Notes under the pieces: generated by a model
Told to the model about the DNA's origin: nothing
Databases searched by the model: none
The model's input: the letters and a program-made list of their open reading frames with translations, nothing else
Program-made: the position numbers and the translations under genes
Source of the DNA: UBA9926 sp018645765
GTDB lineage: Bacteria; Pseudomonadota; Gammaproteobacteria; Pseudomonadales; Azotimanducaceae
Reading direction: 5' to 3'
NCBI GenBank assembly: GCA_949372755.1
Contig: CASIBO010000001.1
Coordinates: 475,775-539,774, forward strand
DNA length: 64,000 nucleotides
Part shown: positions 51,405-60,128 of the stretch, in pieces
Layout of the letters: the number at the start of each line of letters is the position of its first letter
Numbering within the stretch: position 1 is the stretch's first letter

Positions 51405-53272
51405 CCAATTGCCAAACGCTTGATGGGTCGGCCGCCCACCGCTAAGTTGATCAAGGACCGTGTGCCCATGATGGCGGTAAACATCGACGTCAAAATACCA
51501 ATCATTAACGTAATCGCAAACCCTTTCACAGGCCCGGTGCCGATACTGTACAAAATAATTGCAACCAAGAGGGTTGTTATGTTGGCATCAAGAATTGTGA
51601 CAAAAGCGCGCTCAAACCCGGCATTGATGGCCAATTGAGGTGCTGTGCCTTTTCTGAGCTCTTCTTTTATCCTGGAGAAAATCAGCACATTGGCATCAAC
51701 TGCCATCCCAACGGTGAGCACAATACCAGCAATGCCAGGCAAGGTCAGAGTTGCTGATAGGCTCGACATCACCGCAACCAACAGCAGCAAATTTGCAATG
51801 AGGGCGAGATTTGCTGCCAACCCAAACCACTGATAGAAAGCGAGCATGAACAGCACGACCAAGCTAAACCCAATCAGCACCGAGGTCGCACCGAGTTCGA
51901 TATTCTCCTGACCGAGACTGGCGCCAACTGTCCGTTCTTCTGCGATAAACATGTCGGCGGCGAGTGCACCCGCCCGCAATAAGAGCGCCAGTTCACGCGC
52001 TTCATCGCCCGCCAGACCCGTTATCCGAAAGCTCACGCCCAGGGCCGCCTGCACGGTGGCAAGTGAGATCACCCGTTCTTCGACGTAGGGCTCCGTAATT
52101 TTAACTTCGCGGCCGCCTTGAACCTCATAACGGTCTCGCGTTTTAGTCTCAATAAAAACAACCGCCATTCGTCGGCCGATATTGTGACGGGTCGATCGAT
52201 GCATTAACTCGCCCCCTTCACTGTCCAACGTTATATTGACCTGAGGTAGGCCACTATCCGGATCAAAACCAACTTGTGCGTCAAACACCCGCTCGCCTCT
52301 CAAGATAAGGTCTCGTTCGAGCCGCACCGCTCGACCCTCATAATTATAGGGCAGCGTACTGGCTCTTGACGCATCCGGGCTCGCCTCGAGTCGAAACTCC
52401 AGTGTCGCCACCTTGCCCAATATTTTTTTAGCTTCCGCTGTGTCCTGAACCCCTGGCAGATCAACCACAATGCGCTGACGACCCAATCGCTGAACCAAGG
52501 GCTCGGCAACACCCAATTCATTTACGCGATTACGAATGGTTTGCAGATTTTGCTGGACCGCAAAATCCTCGATCTCGCGGATCGCACTATCACTCATCGT
52601 CAAATTCAAGGCAAAGCCGTCTGCACCACCAGGCAAATCACTTTCGGTCACCACAAACTGGGGATAGGTCTCTTCTACCTGACGTCTTGCCTTGCTGCGC
52701 ACGTCTTCGCTTGCAAATTGAAATTGCAACACGCGGCCCTCCAAGATCGACGTCCCCGCGTACCGAACCCGTTCGGAGCCAGATCTGAACGCCCTTTTAA
52801 TGTCTTGCTCCATGCCCTCAAGCCGATCTTCCACAGCGCTTGCCGTATCGACCTCCATCAAAAAGTGCACGCCGCCTCGAAGATCCAAACCATACTTCAT
52901 GGGCTCTGCGCCTAAATCACGCAACCATTGGGGCGTTGTCGGCGCGGAGTTGAGCGCGATAACAAAATCAGCATTTAGGTCGTGCAGCGCGCGCTGTATC
53001 AAAGGTTGTGCTTTGAGTTGATCATCCGCTGTACTGAGCCGAATTAAAGCATTACCGTCGACCAAACTACTCGATTTAACCTGGATACCCGATTCCGCCA
53101 AAGCCGATAAAGCAACCGTTAGCTCTGGGTCCTGCACCGCGGCACTACCCTGCTCGTTTTGAATCTGGATGGCATAGTCTGGGGGGTAGAAATTCGGCAT
53201 CGCGTAAATAATGCCCAACACAAACACGCCAACAATCAGCAGGTTTTTCCAAAGGGGATATCGATTTAACAC
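51392..53272 (-). CDS. secD: Protein translocase subunit SecD
   Basis: A 626-aa partner of SecF. GLDLRGGVHFLMEVD follows the first helix, then a large periplasmic domain (about 150-440), and a six-helix region with VGMAVDANVLIFSRIKEELR. It lies 32 bp downstream of yajC. Confidence 0.96.
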   Translation of the reverse strand: MLNRYPLWKNLLIVGVFVLGIIYAMPNFYPPDYAIQIQNEQGSAAVQDPELTVALSALAESGIQVKSSSLVDGNALIRLSTADDQLKAQPLIQRALHDLNADFVIALNSAPTTPQWLRDLGAEPMKYGLDLRGGVHFLMEVDTASAVEDRLEGMEQDIKRAFRSGSERVRYAGTSILEGRVLQFQFASEDVRSKARRQVEETYPQFVVTESDLPGGADGFALNLTMSDSAIREIEDFAVQQNLQTIRNRVNELGVAEPLVQRLGRQRIVVDLPGVQDTAEAKKILGKVATLEFRLEASPDASRASTLPYNYEGRAVRLERDLILRGERVFDAQVGFDPDSGLPQVNITLDSEGGELMHRSTRHNIGRRMAVVFIETKTRDRYEVQGGREVKITEPYVEERVISLATVQAALGVSFRITGLAGDEARELALLLRAGALAADMFIAEERTVGASLGQENIELGATSVLIGFSLVVLFMLAFYQWFGLAANLALIANLLLLVAVMSSLSATLTLPGIAGIVLTVGMAVDANVLIFSRIKEELRKGTAPQLAINAGFERAFVTILDANITTLLVAIILYSIGTGPVKGFAITLMIGILTSMFTAIMGTRSLINLAVGGRPIKRLAIGWSQ

Positions 53273-53304
53273 GGATTCAACCTCGGTCAGGGCAGTCTAA
53301 TAGG

Positions 53305-53628
53305 TTAGGACTTCAAAGTGCCTTTCGGCAACGCCGCAGACACCGCGGCTTTCTGAAATCTGAGTTCAACGCCTGCGGCCACCTCAACCAGAACAAACTG
53401 CTCCTCAACCTTCACAATCTTTCCGGCCAATCCGCCATTGGTCATCACTTCATCGCCCTTGCCCAAGCCTTCGATCAGCTCGCGATGCTCTTTTGCCCGC
53501 TTACTCTGCGGACGCCAAAGCATAAAGTAAAAGATACCTGCGAAAGCTACGAGTATTAAAATATCAAATCCTGGCATTGGACCTCCTGCGTCAGCCGCCT
53601 GTGCAGCTGGAATAAGCCATTCAAGCAT
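53305..53628 (-). CDS. yajC: Sec translocon accessory protein YajC
   Basis: A 107-aa protein with one membrane helix (FDILILVAFAGIFYFMLWRP) followed by a basic stretch and a small beta domain (GDEVMTNGGLAGKIVKVEEQ). It associates with SecDF. The order tgt-yajC-secD-secF is standard. Confidence 0.96.
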   Translation of the reverse strand: MLEWLIPAAQAADAGGPMPGFDILILVAFAGIFYFMLWRPQSKRAKEHRELIEGLGKGDEVMTNGGLAGKIVKVEEQFVLVEVAAGVELRFQKAAVSAALPKGTLKS

Positions 53629-53748
53629 GTATTCCCCCTGTCTTGTAAGAAATGTCCTACAACGCAGACTTTGGCCTTTAGACTGGCCAAGCCCAAATTG
53701 AGAACGTTAAAAGCGCTGCATTGTCCTGTTTCCGGTCGTCAGACGCAA

Positions 53749-54882
53749 TCACTGTGGTACCTCTAGGTCGAATTCTAATGGTGGCGGGGCCTCAGACCAA
53801 CCCGCATAAACAGTCAAAGCCCAAGCATCATATCGGTCTTCTGCTAGCGCGCCGCGGGCTTGGCGCATTAATTCAAGGTAGTACGCGATATTATGGATTG
53901 AATTGAGGGTGGCGCCTAGAATCTCACCGCACTTATCCAAATGGTGCAAATAACCCCGTGAGAAATTTTGGCAGGCATAACAACTGCAGCGCGCATCCAG
54001 CGGCGCATCACTGGCTCGATGGGCCGCATTACGAATCCGAATCACACCAGAGCTAGTGAACAAATGTCCGTTGCGCGCGTTGCGGGTCGGCATCACGCAA
54101 TCCATCATATCCACTCCACGCCGCACACTCTCAATCAGATCCGATGGTGTTCCCACACCCATCAAGTATCTTGGCGATTGGCTTGGCATCTTTGGCGCAA
54201 TTTTCCGGATGGTCTCGAGCATTGCTGGCTTCGGCTCGCCCACTGACAAGCCGCCAATGGCGTAGCCTTCAAAACCGATTTGCCTTAGACCCTCAAGCGA
54301 CGCTTCACGCAAATCCGGATGGACACCCCCTTGAACGATGCCAAACAGGGCATTGTCGCTGGTGAAGGCTGCTCTGGACCGCTCCGCCCAGCGAAGACTT
54401 AACTGCATCGAGGTTTCCGCACCCGCTTTCGATATAGGATAGGGCGTGCATTCATCGAAGATCATTGCGATGTCAGAATTCAGCGCGGTTTGAATCGCCA
54501 TCGCGCGCTCAGGTGTCAGCAGAATTTTATCGCCATTAATCGGCGATCGAAACGCTACGCCTTCTTCATTGACCTTGTTCATATCCGCAAGGCTAAAGAC
54601 TTGAAAGCCGCCCGAATCTGTCAAGATTGGACGGTCCCAGCCCATAAACTGGTGCAAGCCATTGAATCGCTCAATCGATTCAACACCAGGGCGCAGCATT
54701 AAGTGGAAGGTGTTGCCCAGCAGTATCTGGACACCAGCCGATCGAAGTTGGTCTGGGGAGACGCCTTTTACCGAGCCGTAAGTACCGCACGGCATAAAAA
54801 TGGGGGTTTCAACAACACCATGGGCAAGGGTTAAGCGGCCGAGACGAGCCTCGCCTCTTTGCGCTAGAAGTTCAAACTGCAT
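53749..54882 (-). CDS. tgt: tRNA-guanine transglycosylase
   Basis: A 377-aa enzyme that inserts preQ1 at the wobble position of GUN tRNAs. The active-site region ILTDSGGFQVFSL, GGLSVGEPK and the zinc site CSCYACQNFSRGYLHHL are visible. It starts 2 bp after the EAL-HDOD gene instead of following queA directly, which is unusual. Confidence 0.97.
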   Translation of the reverse strand: MQFELLAQRGEARLGRLTLAHGVVETPIFMPCGTYGSVKGVSPDQLRSAGVQILLGNTFHLMLRPGVESIERFNGLHQFMGWDRPILTDSGGFQVFSLADMNKVNEEGVAFRSPINGDKILLTPERAMAIQTALNSDIAMIFDECTPYPISKAGAETSMQLSLRWAERSRAAFTSDNALFGIVQGGVHPDLREASLEGLRQIGFEGYAIGGLSVGEPKPAMLETIRKIAPKMPSQSPRYLMGVGTPSDLIESVRRGVDMMDCVMPTRNARNGHLFTSSGVIRIRNAAHRASDAPLDARCSCYACQNFSRGYLHHLDKCGEILGATLNSIHNIAYYLELMRQARGALAEDRYDAWALTVYAGWSEAPPPLEFDLEVPQ

Positions 54883-54884
54883 AG

Positions 54885-56117
54885 CTATAACAATCCCAGA
54901 TCATCGCCCAGATGGGACTGCCACTCAATGACTGATAAATAGATCTCATTGACGGATTTCGGTGACAAACCAAGCGGCTCAAGCGCCGCCCATTCAATGT
55001 GATCCAGCGATCCAGACTGAATGGCTTCAACCGTCTTTAGAACCAATCCCAGCCGTCCTGATTTTTCCAGCAAAGCTTGCTTAATATCCTCTCGCATCAT
55101 TAGGTTTTCGAGCAGCATGGGCAGCGGCTGGTCAAAAAAGGCATCCATTGTTGACAGCAACCCTACCGAATAATAAACCGGGGCTTCGGCCAAATTAACC
55201 CGCTCGCCCAGCCGCTCACAGAACTTCGCCTTTTCGAGCGCATGATCTCGAAGCGCATCCGGCTTATCCGACATACCGGAAATCGCGAGCAAACTCGCCA
55301 AACTGCGCATGGCGTCTATACCAAGATAGGTCATCGCATGGGCCAGGGAATCGATTTCATGGCGAGGACGATAAAACGCTGAATTCACAAGTTTGATGGT
55401 TTTGAAGCCGAGCGCGGGATCCTGTTCCACCAAAGCTTCCAGGTCACGCAGGTTGCTATTTGGGTCTTGTAATTTATTGAGCAATTCCAAAACCACAAGT
55501 TTGTTCGCCGAGATTTTTTTACCACTGATCGGCTCGGGCTTACTGAGAAAGTTCCCTTGGAACAATGAAAACCCAAGGGACTTACAGTGATCGAGCATTT
55601 CTTGGGTTTCGACTTTTTCGGCAAGCAGCTTCACATCTAAATCTTGAAAGCGGGCTAGCATGTCGGTGAGTTGCTGCTCATTAAGCGCCAACATATCGAG
55701 TTTAATAATATCAGCTAACGGCAATAACGGTTCGGCTTCCTCGTAATATAAAAAGTCATCGAGCGCTATTTGATGGCCCCTTGCCTTCAGGACCGTTAGC
55801 CGCTCAATTAACGCAGGCGTTACCACCACATCTTCGAGCACTTCGATCACGCAGCGAGCCGGCTCAAGCGGGATATCGACGTCTAATAAATTTGCCGTAA
55901 AGTTCACATAGGCCTGGCCTGATCCGACCAATTGCTGAAGATCCAAGTTTGTTAAAGCATTAATTAAAACAGCAGAGGTTGCCCGATCACCATCTAGCAC
56001 ATCCGCCTGATCGGGATCGAACTCGCGAAAGAGCAACTCATAAGCCACGACTTCGGTATTAAGATCAAAAATCGGTTGCCGCGCTAAGAGTAATTGCAGT
56101 TCTGAAGACTTGTCCAA
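54885..56117 (-). CDS. EAL-HDOD (YuxH-like) signalling protein
   Basis: A 410-aa protein with an N-terminal EAL-like domain (about 5-195) and a C-terminal HDOD domain (about 200-395). The EAL motif is replaced by YELLFR, and metal ligands are incomplete (ALDDF, IIKLDML), so c-di-GMP hydrolysis is unlikely; binding or regulation is more probable. The HDOD domain, a catalytically inert HD relative, begins near SGKKISANKLVVLELLNKLQ. It is wedged between queA and tgt and, with only 2 bp to tgt, would be co-transcribed with tgt-yajC-secDF. Confidence 0.88.
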   Translation of the reverse strand: MDKSSELQLLLARQPIFDLNTEVVAYELLFREFDPDQADVLDGDRATSAVLINALTNLDLQQLVGSGQAYVNFTANLLDVDIPLEPARCVIEVLEDVVVTPALIERLTVLKARGHQIALDDFLYYEEAEPLLPLADIIKLDMLALNEQQLTDMLARFQDLDVKLLAEKVETQEMLDHCKSLGFSLFQGNFLSKPEPISGKKISANKLVVLELLNKLQDPNSNLRDLEALVEQDPALGFKTIKLVNSAFYRPRHEIDSLAHAMTYLGIDAMRSLASLLAISGMSDKPDALRDHALEKAKFCERLGERVNLAEAPVYYSVGLLSTMDAFFDQPLPMLLENLMMREDIKQALLEKSGRLGLVLKTVEAIQSGSLDHIEWAALEPLGLSPKSVNEIYLSVIEWQSHLGDDLGLL

Positions 56118-56481
56118 ATTCTTTTCCTAACCGCTTCTCCGTCTTGAATCAGATCGCGTTTCGATTGCAACATGTTCCTATCCAACCAAAACAACCTTAT
56201 TGTGTTGATCATCAAAGCATAGGGGACCACAGGTCCGAAGGACGAGTGTCATGATTGATCGCCGCTTCAGACAACATCATAACAGAACTTCACATTTTAA
56301 AGCGCTTACCCGCATGCCTGCCATTGCAAGGATCGATCGACTTGCTGTAATGATCCTAGGTTTGATCGCACAACGTGCGCTTTTTTAAGAAAAAGTTAAG
56401 GACTCAGGCCTCATGGTCTTAAGACCTTACGCCGGCTGTTTGGTCTCACTTTGGCACTGGGTGCAGTGCGCTTCAAAAGAA

Positions 56482-56564
56482 GGCCCCAATGAGTCGTTTT
56501 AAGGGGAGGTAGGAGACTCATCGGGGCCCAACGTTAGCGCAAGGAAAAAGGGGGGGAACCTTGC
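56482..56564. ncRNA. Tandem hairpins, candidate small RNA
   Basis: Hairpin 1 (56482-56528) pairs ggccccaatgagtc with gactcatcggggcc over 14 positions with one mismatch. Its 19-nt loop is G-rich on the plus strand (aaggggaggtagga). Hairpin 2 (56539-56564) pairs gcaagg with ccttgc around a loop aaaaagggggggaa. If transcribed rightward, the loops expose GGA motifs as in CsrA/RsmA-binding RNAs. If transcribed leftward, they expose CCUCC-type anti-Shine-Dalgarno loops. No promoter is proven. Confidence 0.35.
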
Positions 56565-56643
56565 TTCAAACTAACTTCTTTTAAACGTCACTCCTATCGT
56601 CTAATGAACTCACCAAGATAAAAGCAAGCGTCGTGCCATATTT

Positions 56644-56657
56644 TTGATTCAGATCAA
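56644..56657. promoter_or_regulatory. FNR/CRP-type palindrome
   Basis: ttgat-tcag-atcaa is an exact match to the FNR consensus half sites with the 4-bp spacer, extended by one T/A pair on each side. It lies about 80 bp from the hairpin pair and 527 bp upstream of the EAL-HDOD start. A link to either is inferred. Confidence 0.45.
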
Positions 56658-56851
56658 ATCTGCGTTGACTTCGGATTAAAAACGCCAAAAACCAGTAAAA
56701 ATAGTTCATCTCATAACAGCATCTAACGCTGAGAAGACAAAACGGCGGCATTGAACGTGGCGAGTCCACTGAATTTGAATCTCAAGCGCACCATGAGAGT
56801 GCGCGACAGCAACTGCCCAAGCCTTTACAGGGCGCGCCGCCACCATCGCGC

Positions 56852-57871
56852 CTATAATATGAGCATGGCGTCGCCGTAACTAAAAAACCGATATTCCTCA
56901 TCAATTGCAGCCTGATAGGCTCGTCGAATCAAATCCTTTCCCGCCAGCGCACTGATCAGCATGAGCAGCGTTGATCCGGGTAAATGAAAGTTGGTGAGCA
57001 GCGCGTTCACAACTTGAAATTCATAGCCTGGATAAATAAAAATTTGAGTCTCTCCCTGAATTGGCTGAACAACGCCTTCGACCACCGCTGACTCCAGAGC
57101 CCGAACGCTGGTTGTACCAACAGCCAGAACCCGGCGCCCGTTCGTAATCTGCGCTTGTACTCGACTTGCAGTACCTGAGGACACCGAAAACCATTCTTGA
57201 TGCATCTCGTGCTGTAAAATATCGTCCACCTGAACCGGTTGAAAGGTCCCTGCCCCCACATGCAAGGTCAACATCGCGCGATCAATGCCCAATTCATCAA
57301 TTGCCGCAAGCATCGGCTCGTCAAAATGCAAACCAGCGGTGGGTGCCGCCACCGCGCCTTCACTTTGCGCAAAAACGGTCTGATACCGACTGGCATCAAG
57401 CCCTTCTGGCGCACGCTTAATGTAAGGCGGCAGCGGAATCTGGCCTTGGGTCGCAGCAATCGCACGAATACCCGGCGCTGGGAATTCAAGCGTAAAAAAG
57501 CGCCCAGCCCGGCCTGATACTCGAACGGGCGTGTTGCTAATATCGAGCGTAATGATTGCCCCCGGTTTCGGCGCTTTGCTAGCGCGAATTTGAGCTAGAG
57601 CAGTCACCTCACTGGTCATCCGCTCCAACAAAATTTCAACCTGACCACCTGATGCTTTTTGACCAAAGAAACGCGCAGGAATCACCTTGGTATTGTTAAA
57701 AACCAAAAGATCCGACGGCGAAAGATACGTCAGAAAATCCGAGAACGCCTTGTGCTCAATGGTTTGCGCTACGCGATCCACAACCATCAACCGAGCGTCT
57801 TTACGATGCTGCGGTGGCGATTGTGCGATCAAGTGCTCTGGCAACTCGTATTCAAAATCCGACTTCTTCAT
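56852..57871 (-). CDS. queA: S-adenosylmethionine:tRNA ribosyltransferase-isomerase
   Basis: A 339-aa enzyme forming epoxyqueuosine from preQ1-modified tRNA. DFEYELPEHLIAQSP at the N-terminus, GAGTFQPVQ and FHLPGSTLLMLISALAG are diagnostic. The frame extends to 57901, but the ATG at 57871 has GAGGG upstream and begins the conserved N-terminus. It is divergent from the DUF6435 gene and separated from tgt by the EAL-HDOD gene. Confidence 0.96.
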   Translation of the reverse strand: MKKSDFEYELPEHLIAQSPPQHRKDARLMVVDRVAQTIEHKAFSDFLTYLSPSDLLVFNNTKVIPARFFGQKASGGQVEILLERMTSEVTALAQIRASKAPKPGAIITLDISNTPVRVSGRAGRFFTLEFPAPGIRAIAATQGQIPLPPYIKRAPEGLDASRYQTVFAQSEGAVAAPTAGLHFDEPMLAAIDELGIDRAMLTLHVGAGTFQPVQVDDILQHEMHQEWFSVSSGTASRVQAQITNGRRVLAVGTTSVRALESAVVEGVVQPIQGETQIFIYPGYEFQVVNALLTNFHLPGSTLLMLISALAGKDLIRRAYQAAIDEEYRFFSYGDAMLIL

Positions 57872-57972
57872 GACAACCCTCGAACCTCTAAAAACATTCA
57901 TTTATCCAAAAGAGCAAACCGCTCCAGCTAAAACGACGTACACAATACACACGTGCGCTTAGGCCTTCCCCA

Positions 57973-58152
57973 ATGTTCTCATGGTTTAAACCAAAAGATC
58001 CTCTGATTAATCTGAACAAGCAGTATCGTCAAAAACTTGAACAGGCCATGCATTCACAACGCAACGGTGACATTCGCACCTACTCGGCCTTAACTGCTGA
58101 AGCCGAGGTCCTACGCGAAAGCATTTTAAGGGAAGAGGCAAGCCGAGCCTAA
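57973..58152 (+). CDS. DUF6435 small protein
   Basis: A 59-aa soluble, charged protein: MFSWFKPKDPLINLNKQYRQ, then AMHSQRNGDIRTYSALTAEA. This is the pattern of the short DUF6435 family (LFK-D-P-x3-L-x3-Y, then QRNGDI). It probably forms an alpha-helical hairpin. It is divergent from queA with about 100 bp between. Function unknown. Confidence 0.78.
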   Translation: MFSWFKPKDPLINLNKQYRQKLEQAMHSQRNGDIRTYSALTAEAEVLRESILREEASRA

Positions 58153-58270
58153 AACAGCCCGGCAGGATAGGGAGGGCGCGCAAAACTGCTCGACTCGCTC
58201 TGGCCGCTTCACGCTACACCTGGTAGACACGGCCCAAGCCCATCTTCGACTAATAAGCATTCACCAAGCC

Positions 58271-58298
58271 CCTCGACACCCCAAAGCATCGAGGGGCC
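58271..58298. terminator. Hairpin after the DUF6435 gene
   Basis: A perfect 8-bp stem cccctcga/tcgagggg with a 12-nt loop. There is no T-tract, so it is a weak terminator candidate. The remaining 58153-58513 interval holds no gene and should contain the tRNA promoter. Confidence 0.45.
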
Positions 58299-58513
58299 GA
58301 TTCGGCGCTCGGTAGCGCCCTCATCCTTGCCCCTTACAAACTCAAAGTTTCGCGCAGATGCCCGATTGCCCCAAGAATTTGCATACCGTGGCCCACTGCT
58401 GCAGCCACCTTCAGGCCCAACGACGAAGATCCTCCTGATTTAATAGCGCGATGCGCCATGGGCATGATTAGACGCAACGCCAGAGGAATTTCTGATATAC
58501 TGCGTTGGCACGT

Positions 58514-58600
58514 GCCGGGGTGGCGGAACTGGTAGACGCGCCGGATTCAAAATCCGGTTCCTTTACGGGAGTGCCGGTTCGATTCCGGCCCTCGGTACCA
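58514..58600 (+). tRNA. tRNA-Leu (anticodon CAA)
   Basis: An 87-nt class II tRNA with encoded CCA. The acceptor 5' gccgggg pairs with cctcggt (with G-U pairs), the anticodon loop is ttcaaaa (CAA), there is a long variable arm, and the T-arm is gccggttcgattccggc. It corresponds to the leuX-type tRNA, a frequent target of integrative elements. What follows is atypical, gene-poor and partly degraded, ending with a recombinase gene, as expected for a tRNA-associated island. Confidence 0.96.
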
Positions 58601-58614
58601 CGTGCATAAAACAC

Positions 58615-58629
58615 TAGGCTATTAGCCTA
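58615..58629 (+). terminator. Small hairpin after tRNA-Leu
   Basis: Stem taggct/agccta with loop att, 14 bp after the tRNA. It is followed by an AT-rich stretch and could end the tRNA transcript. Confidence 0.4.
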
Positions 58630-58663
58630 TATTTATAGCGCTTACTTCCCTTCAAAACCCCTA

Positions 58664-58686
58664 TTCCGGACGAACTTCCGGACGAA
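58664..58686 (+). repeat. Tandem ttccggacgaa repeats near the tRNA
   Basis: Two exact 11-mers at 58664-58674 and 58676-58686, spaced 12 bp. Position, just inside the tRNA 3' end, and one-turn spacing fit integrase or excisionase arm sites of the leuX-type island. No copy of the tRNA 3' end is seen later in the window, so the far attachment site is probably beyond 64000. Confidence 0.45.
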
Positions 58687-58929
58687 ATTCTCAGGGTTTT
58701 TCAACCTTTAAACTGATGTGGACACTCCTTTAGGCACGGGGGTAGGACTTCGTTGTTGCCATTGGCAGTAGTAGCTGTGGAGACACATCAGAAAGTGTTT
58801 TGGAAAAACTCTTAACACTTGCCCTCTAAATCTTCTCCAGTACCACTTCCACACTATTAGCGTTAACGTCTAAAGCGTCAGTTCTACAATTTATCCATCA
58901 TCACCAACGCAGATTAAAGGGAGACAAAT

Positions 58930-59070
58930 ATGCTCAAAGCAATTGAATGGAGGCCTGTGTTTGGGGCGCTGTTGGTTATCTCAGGCCCTCTCGTCTTCGG
59001 CCTGGTGATTGTAGGACGTGGATGCCCACCGGACGTGATGGGGTACAGGGTTTCTTGTAACCGCAGCTAG
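58930..59070 (+). CDS. Small single-helix membrane protein, possibly truncated
   Basis: A 46-aa ORF with a strong AGGGAG ribosome site 7 nt upstream. MLKAIEWRPVFGALLVISGP and LVFGLVIVGRGCPPDVMGY show one hydrophobic helix and two cysteines. The shifted frames downstream continue with membrane-like text, so this may be the start of a longer gene broken by frameshifts. No family recognised. Confidence 0.45.
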   Translation: MLKAIEWRPVFGALLVISGPLVFGLVIVGRGCPPDVMGYRVSCNRS

Positions 59071-59516
59071 CTGGTCTTCTGCCGTCGCGATGATCTTCAA
59101 GGCGAGCGGCGTACCCATTAGGGCCACCTTGATGCTTCTCAGCCTACCCGTGCGGCTTCGCAGTTTCTCTTGGTGCTTGCGTTTAGCGGCTCAGAAAACA
59201 CACAGTTCTTTCTCGAAGCAGCATTGCAGCAGCTCTCTGCAGGCGGTATCTTATTCCTGCTGCGCATACCAAAAAGGACCTCGTTTACAGACTACGATCC
59301 AGTGCCAACTTCCAGCCTAGTAATCTCTCTGCTCATCATCAGCTTTAGGCCCGCTATTCCTTCAGTCACTCTTCTTCCAAACTGCAAGCTAGGCCCCTCT
59401 TGGGAGTGGATATCATCCACATACGGTCTAGGCTCATGGTAGCATCTCGTTGTCGGAGGGCTCCTCCTGTTACTGCAGAAAAAAGGGGAGGAACAGCTCT
59501 AGCAAAATATCAATTC
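59071..59516 (+). pseudogene. Degraded membrane-protein gene
   Basis: Coding-like stretches appear in changing frames: SSAVAMIFKASGVPIRATLM, then FLLVLAFSGSENTQFFLEAA and LSAGGILFLLRIPKRT in a frame open from 59170 to 59442, then LVVGGLLLLLQKKGEEQL ending with TAG near 59500. Hydrophobic character is kept across the shifts. This fits a membrane protein decayed by indels. No family recognised. Confidence 0.4.
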
Positions 59517-59630
59517 TGCCGCTTGTTACGGCGCGATATGCTAACGGCTCGCAAGGGCTATCGGTCTTGAAAATGTTGCAGCTATTGGTTGTACCATATA
59601 CGGGTTAGTACAAGAAGACTTGGCCAGCAG

Positions 59631-59874
59631 ATGAACCCACTAGCCCTGATTGCTTTGAATTATAACTCAGAAACTCAGATGGCTCATCCGCTTATGCCGC
59701 TTTTGATATGCCATCCTGTTCTATGCAGTCATTGTCCTAATATCCATCGCCAAGAATAAGACGGAAGACCTCATGCTAAAGAACTGGCATCTGTCTGAAG
59801 CCTACATCTTTCTTACATTTATGATCATTGCCCCACAGAGCATCTACGAGACGATTGCAGGTGCTGCGGGGTAA
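59631..59874 (+). pseudogene. Second degraded membrane-protein fragment
   Basis: From the ATG at 59631 the frame runs 42 codons. Overlapping it in another frame, YAILFYAVIVLISIAKNKTE and AYIFLTFMIIAPQSIYETIA reach TAA at 59872-59874. The second frame has no start codon before its first helix. This is a decayed gene with two helices left. Confidence 0.4.
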
Positions 59875-59982
59875 CTGTTAGGGCACGGGGGATGCCAGCT
59901 TGTTAACGGTTAGTAGCGGCTAAATATTTGACATTCTACACTAAAATAAGCTATAATCTCAGATACGTCTTTAAGACGCGCT

Positions 59983-60005
59983 GAGTAGGCTTTTAGGGCC
60001 TACTC
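59983..60005. terminator. Hairpin left of the polymerase-end repeats
   Basis: A perfect 8-bp stem gagtaggc/gcctactc with loop ttttagg. A second small palindrome (cgtctt/aagacg) lies at 59966-59978. They close the degraded region before the first polymerase-end repeat. Confidence 0.5.
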
Positions 60006-60039
60006 TAGCCATCCCCTCACTCCCCACTTAAAACGCCCC

Positions 60040-60128
60040 AGAAGGCTTCTACGGGCCTCTCAGGGCCTGTTCTACGGGCCGATCTATCTTCACTCTGGCC
60101 CTTGCAGCGCCACCACTGGCTACCGCCT
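60040..60128 (-). repeat. Polymerase-gene 3'-end repeat, copy A
   Basis: The minus strand reads VASGGAARARVKIDRPVEQA before a stop, matching the C-terminus of the polymerase-like protein at 61770-63029 (VAASGGAARARVKVDRP). It directly abuts the DUF805 stop codon at 60129. The shared plus-strand core includes ggcttctacgggcctctcag. Confidence 0.75.

Larger units (their letters stand above)
56118..56851. other. 734-bp structured intergenic region
   Basis: No convincing gene. It contains two strong hairpins and an FNR/CRP-like palindrome, listed separately. A 62-codon minus frame at 56581-56769 lacks a ribosome site and family features. The length and structure are unusual for this otherwise tight operon, and a small RNA is possible. 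Confidence 0.5.

Noticed and set aside
56581..56769. 62-aa minus-strand ORF between queA and the EAL-HDOD gene
   Set aside because: No ribosome site, overlaps the FNR-like palindrome, and residue composition is not protein-like at its C-terminus.
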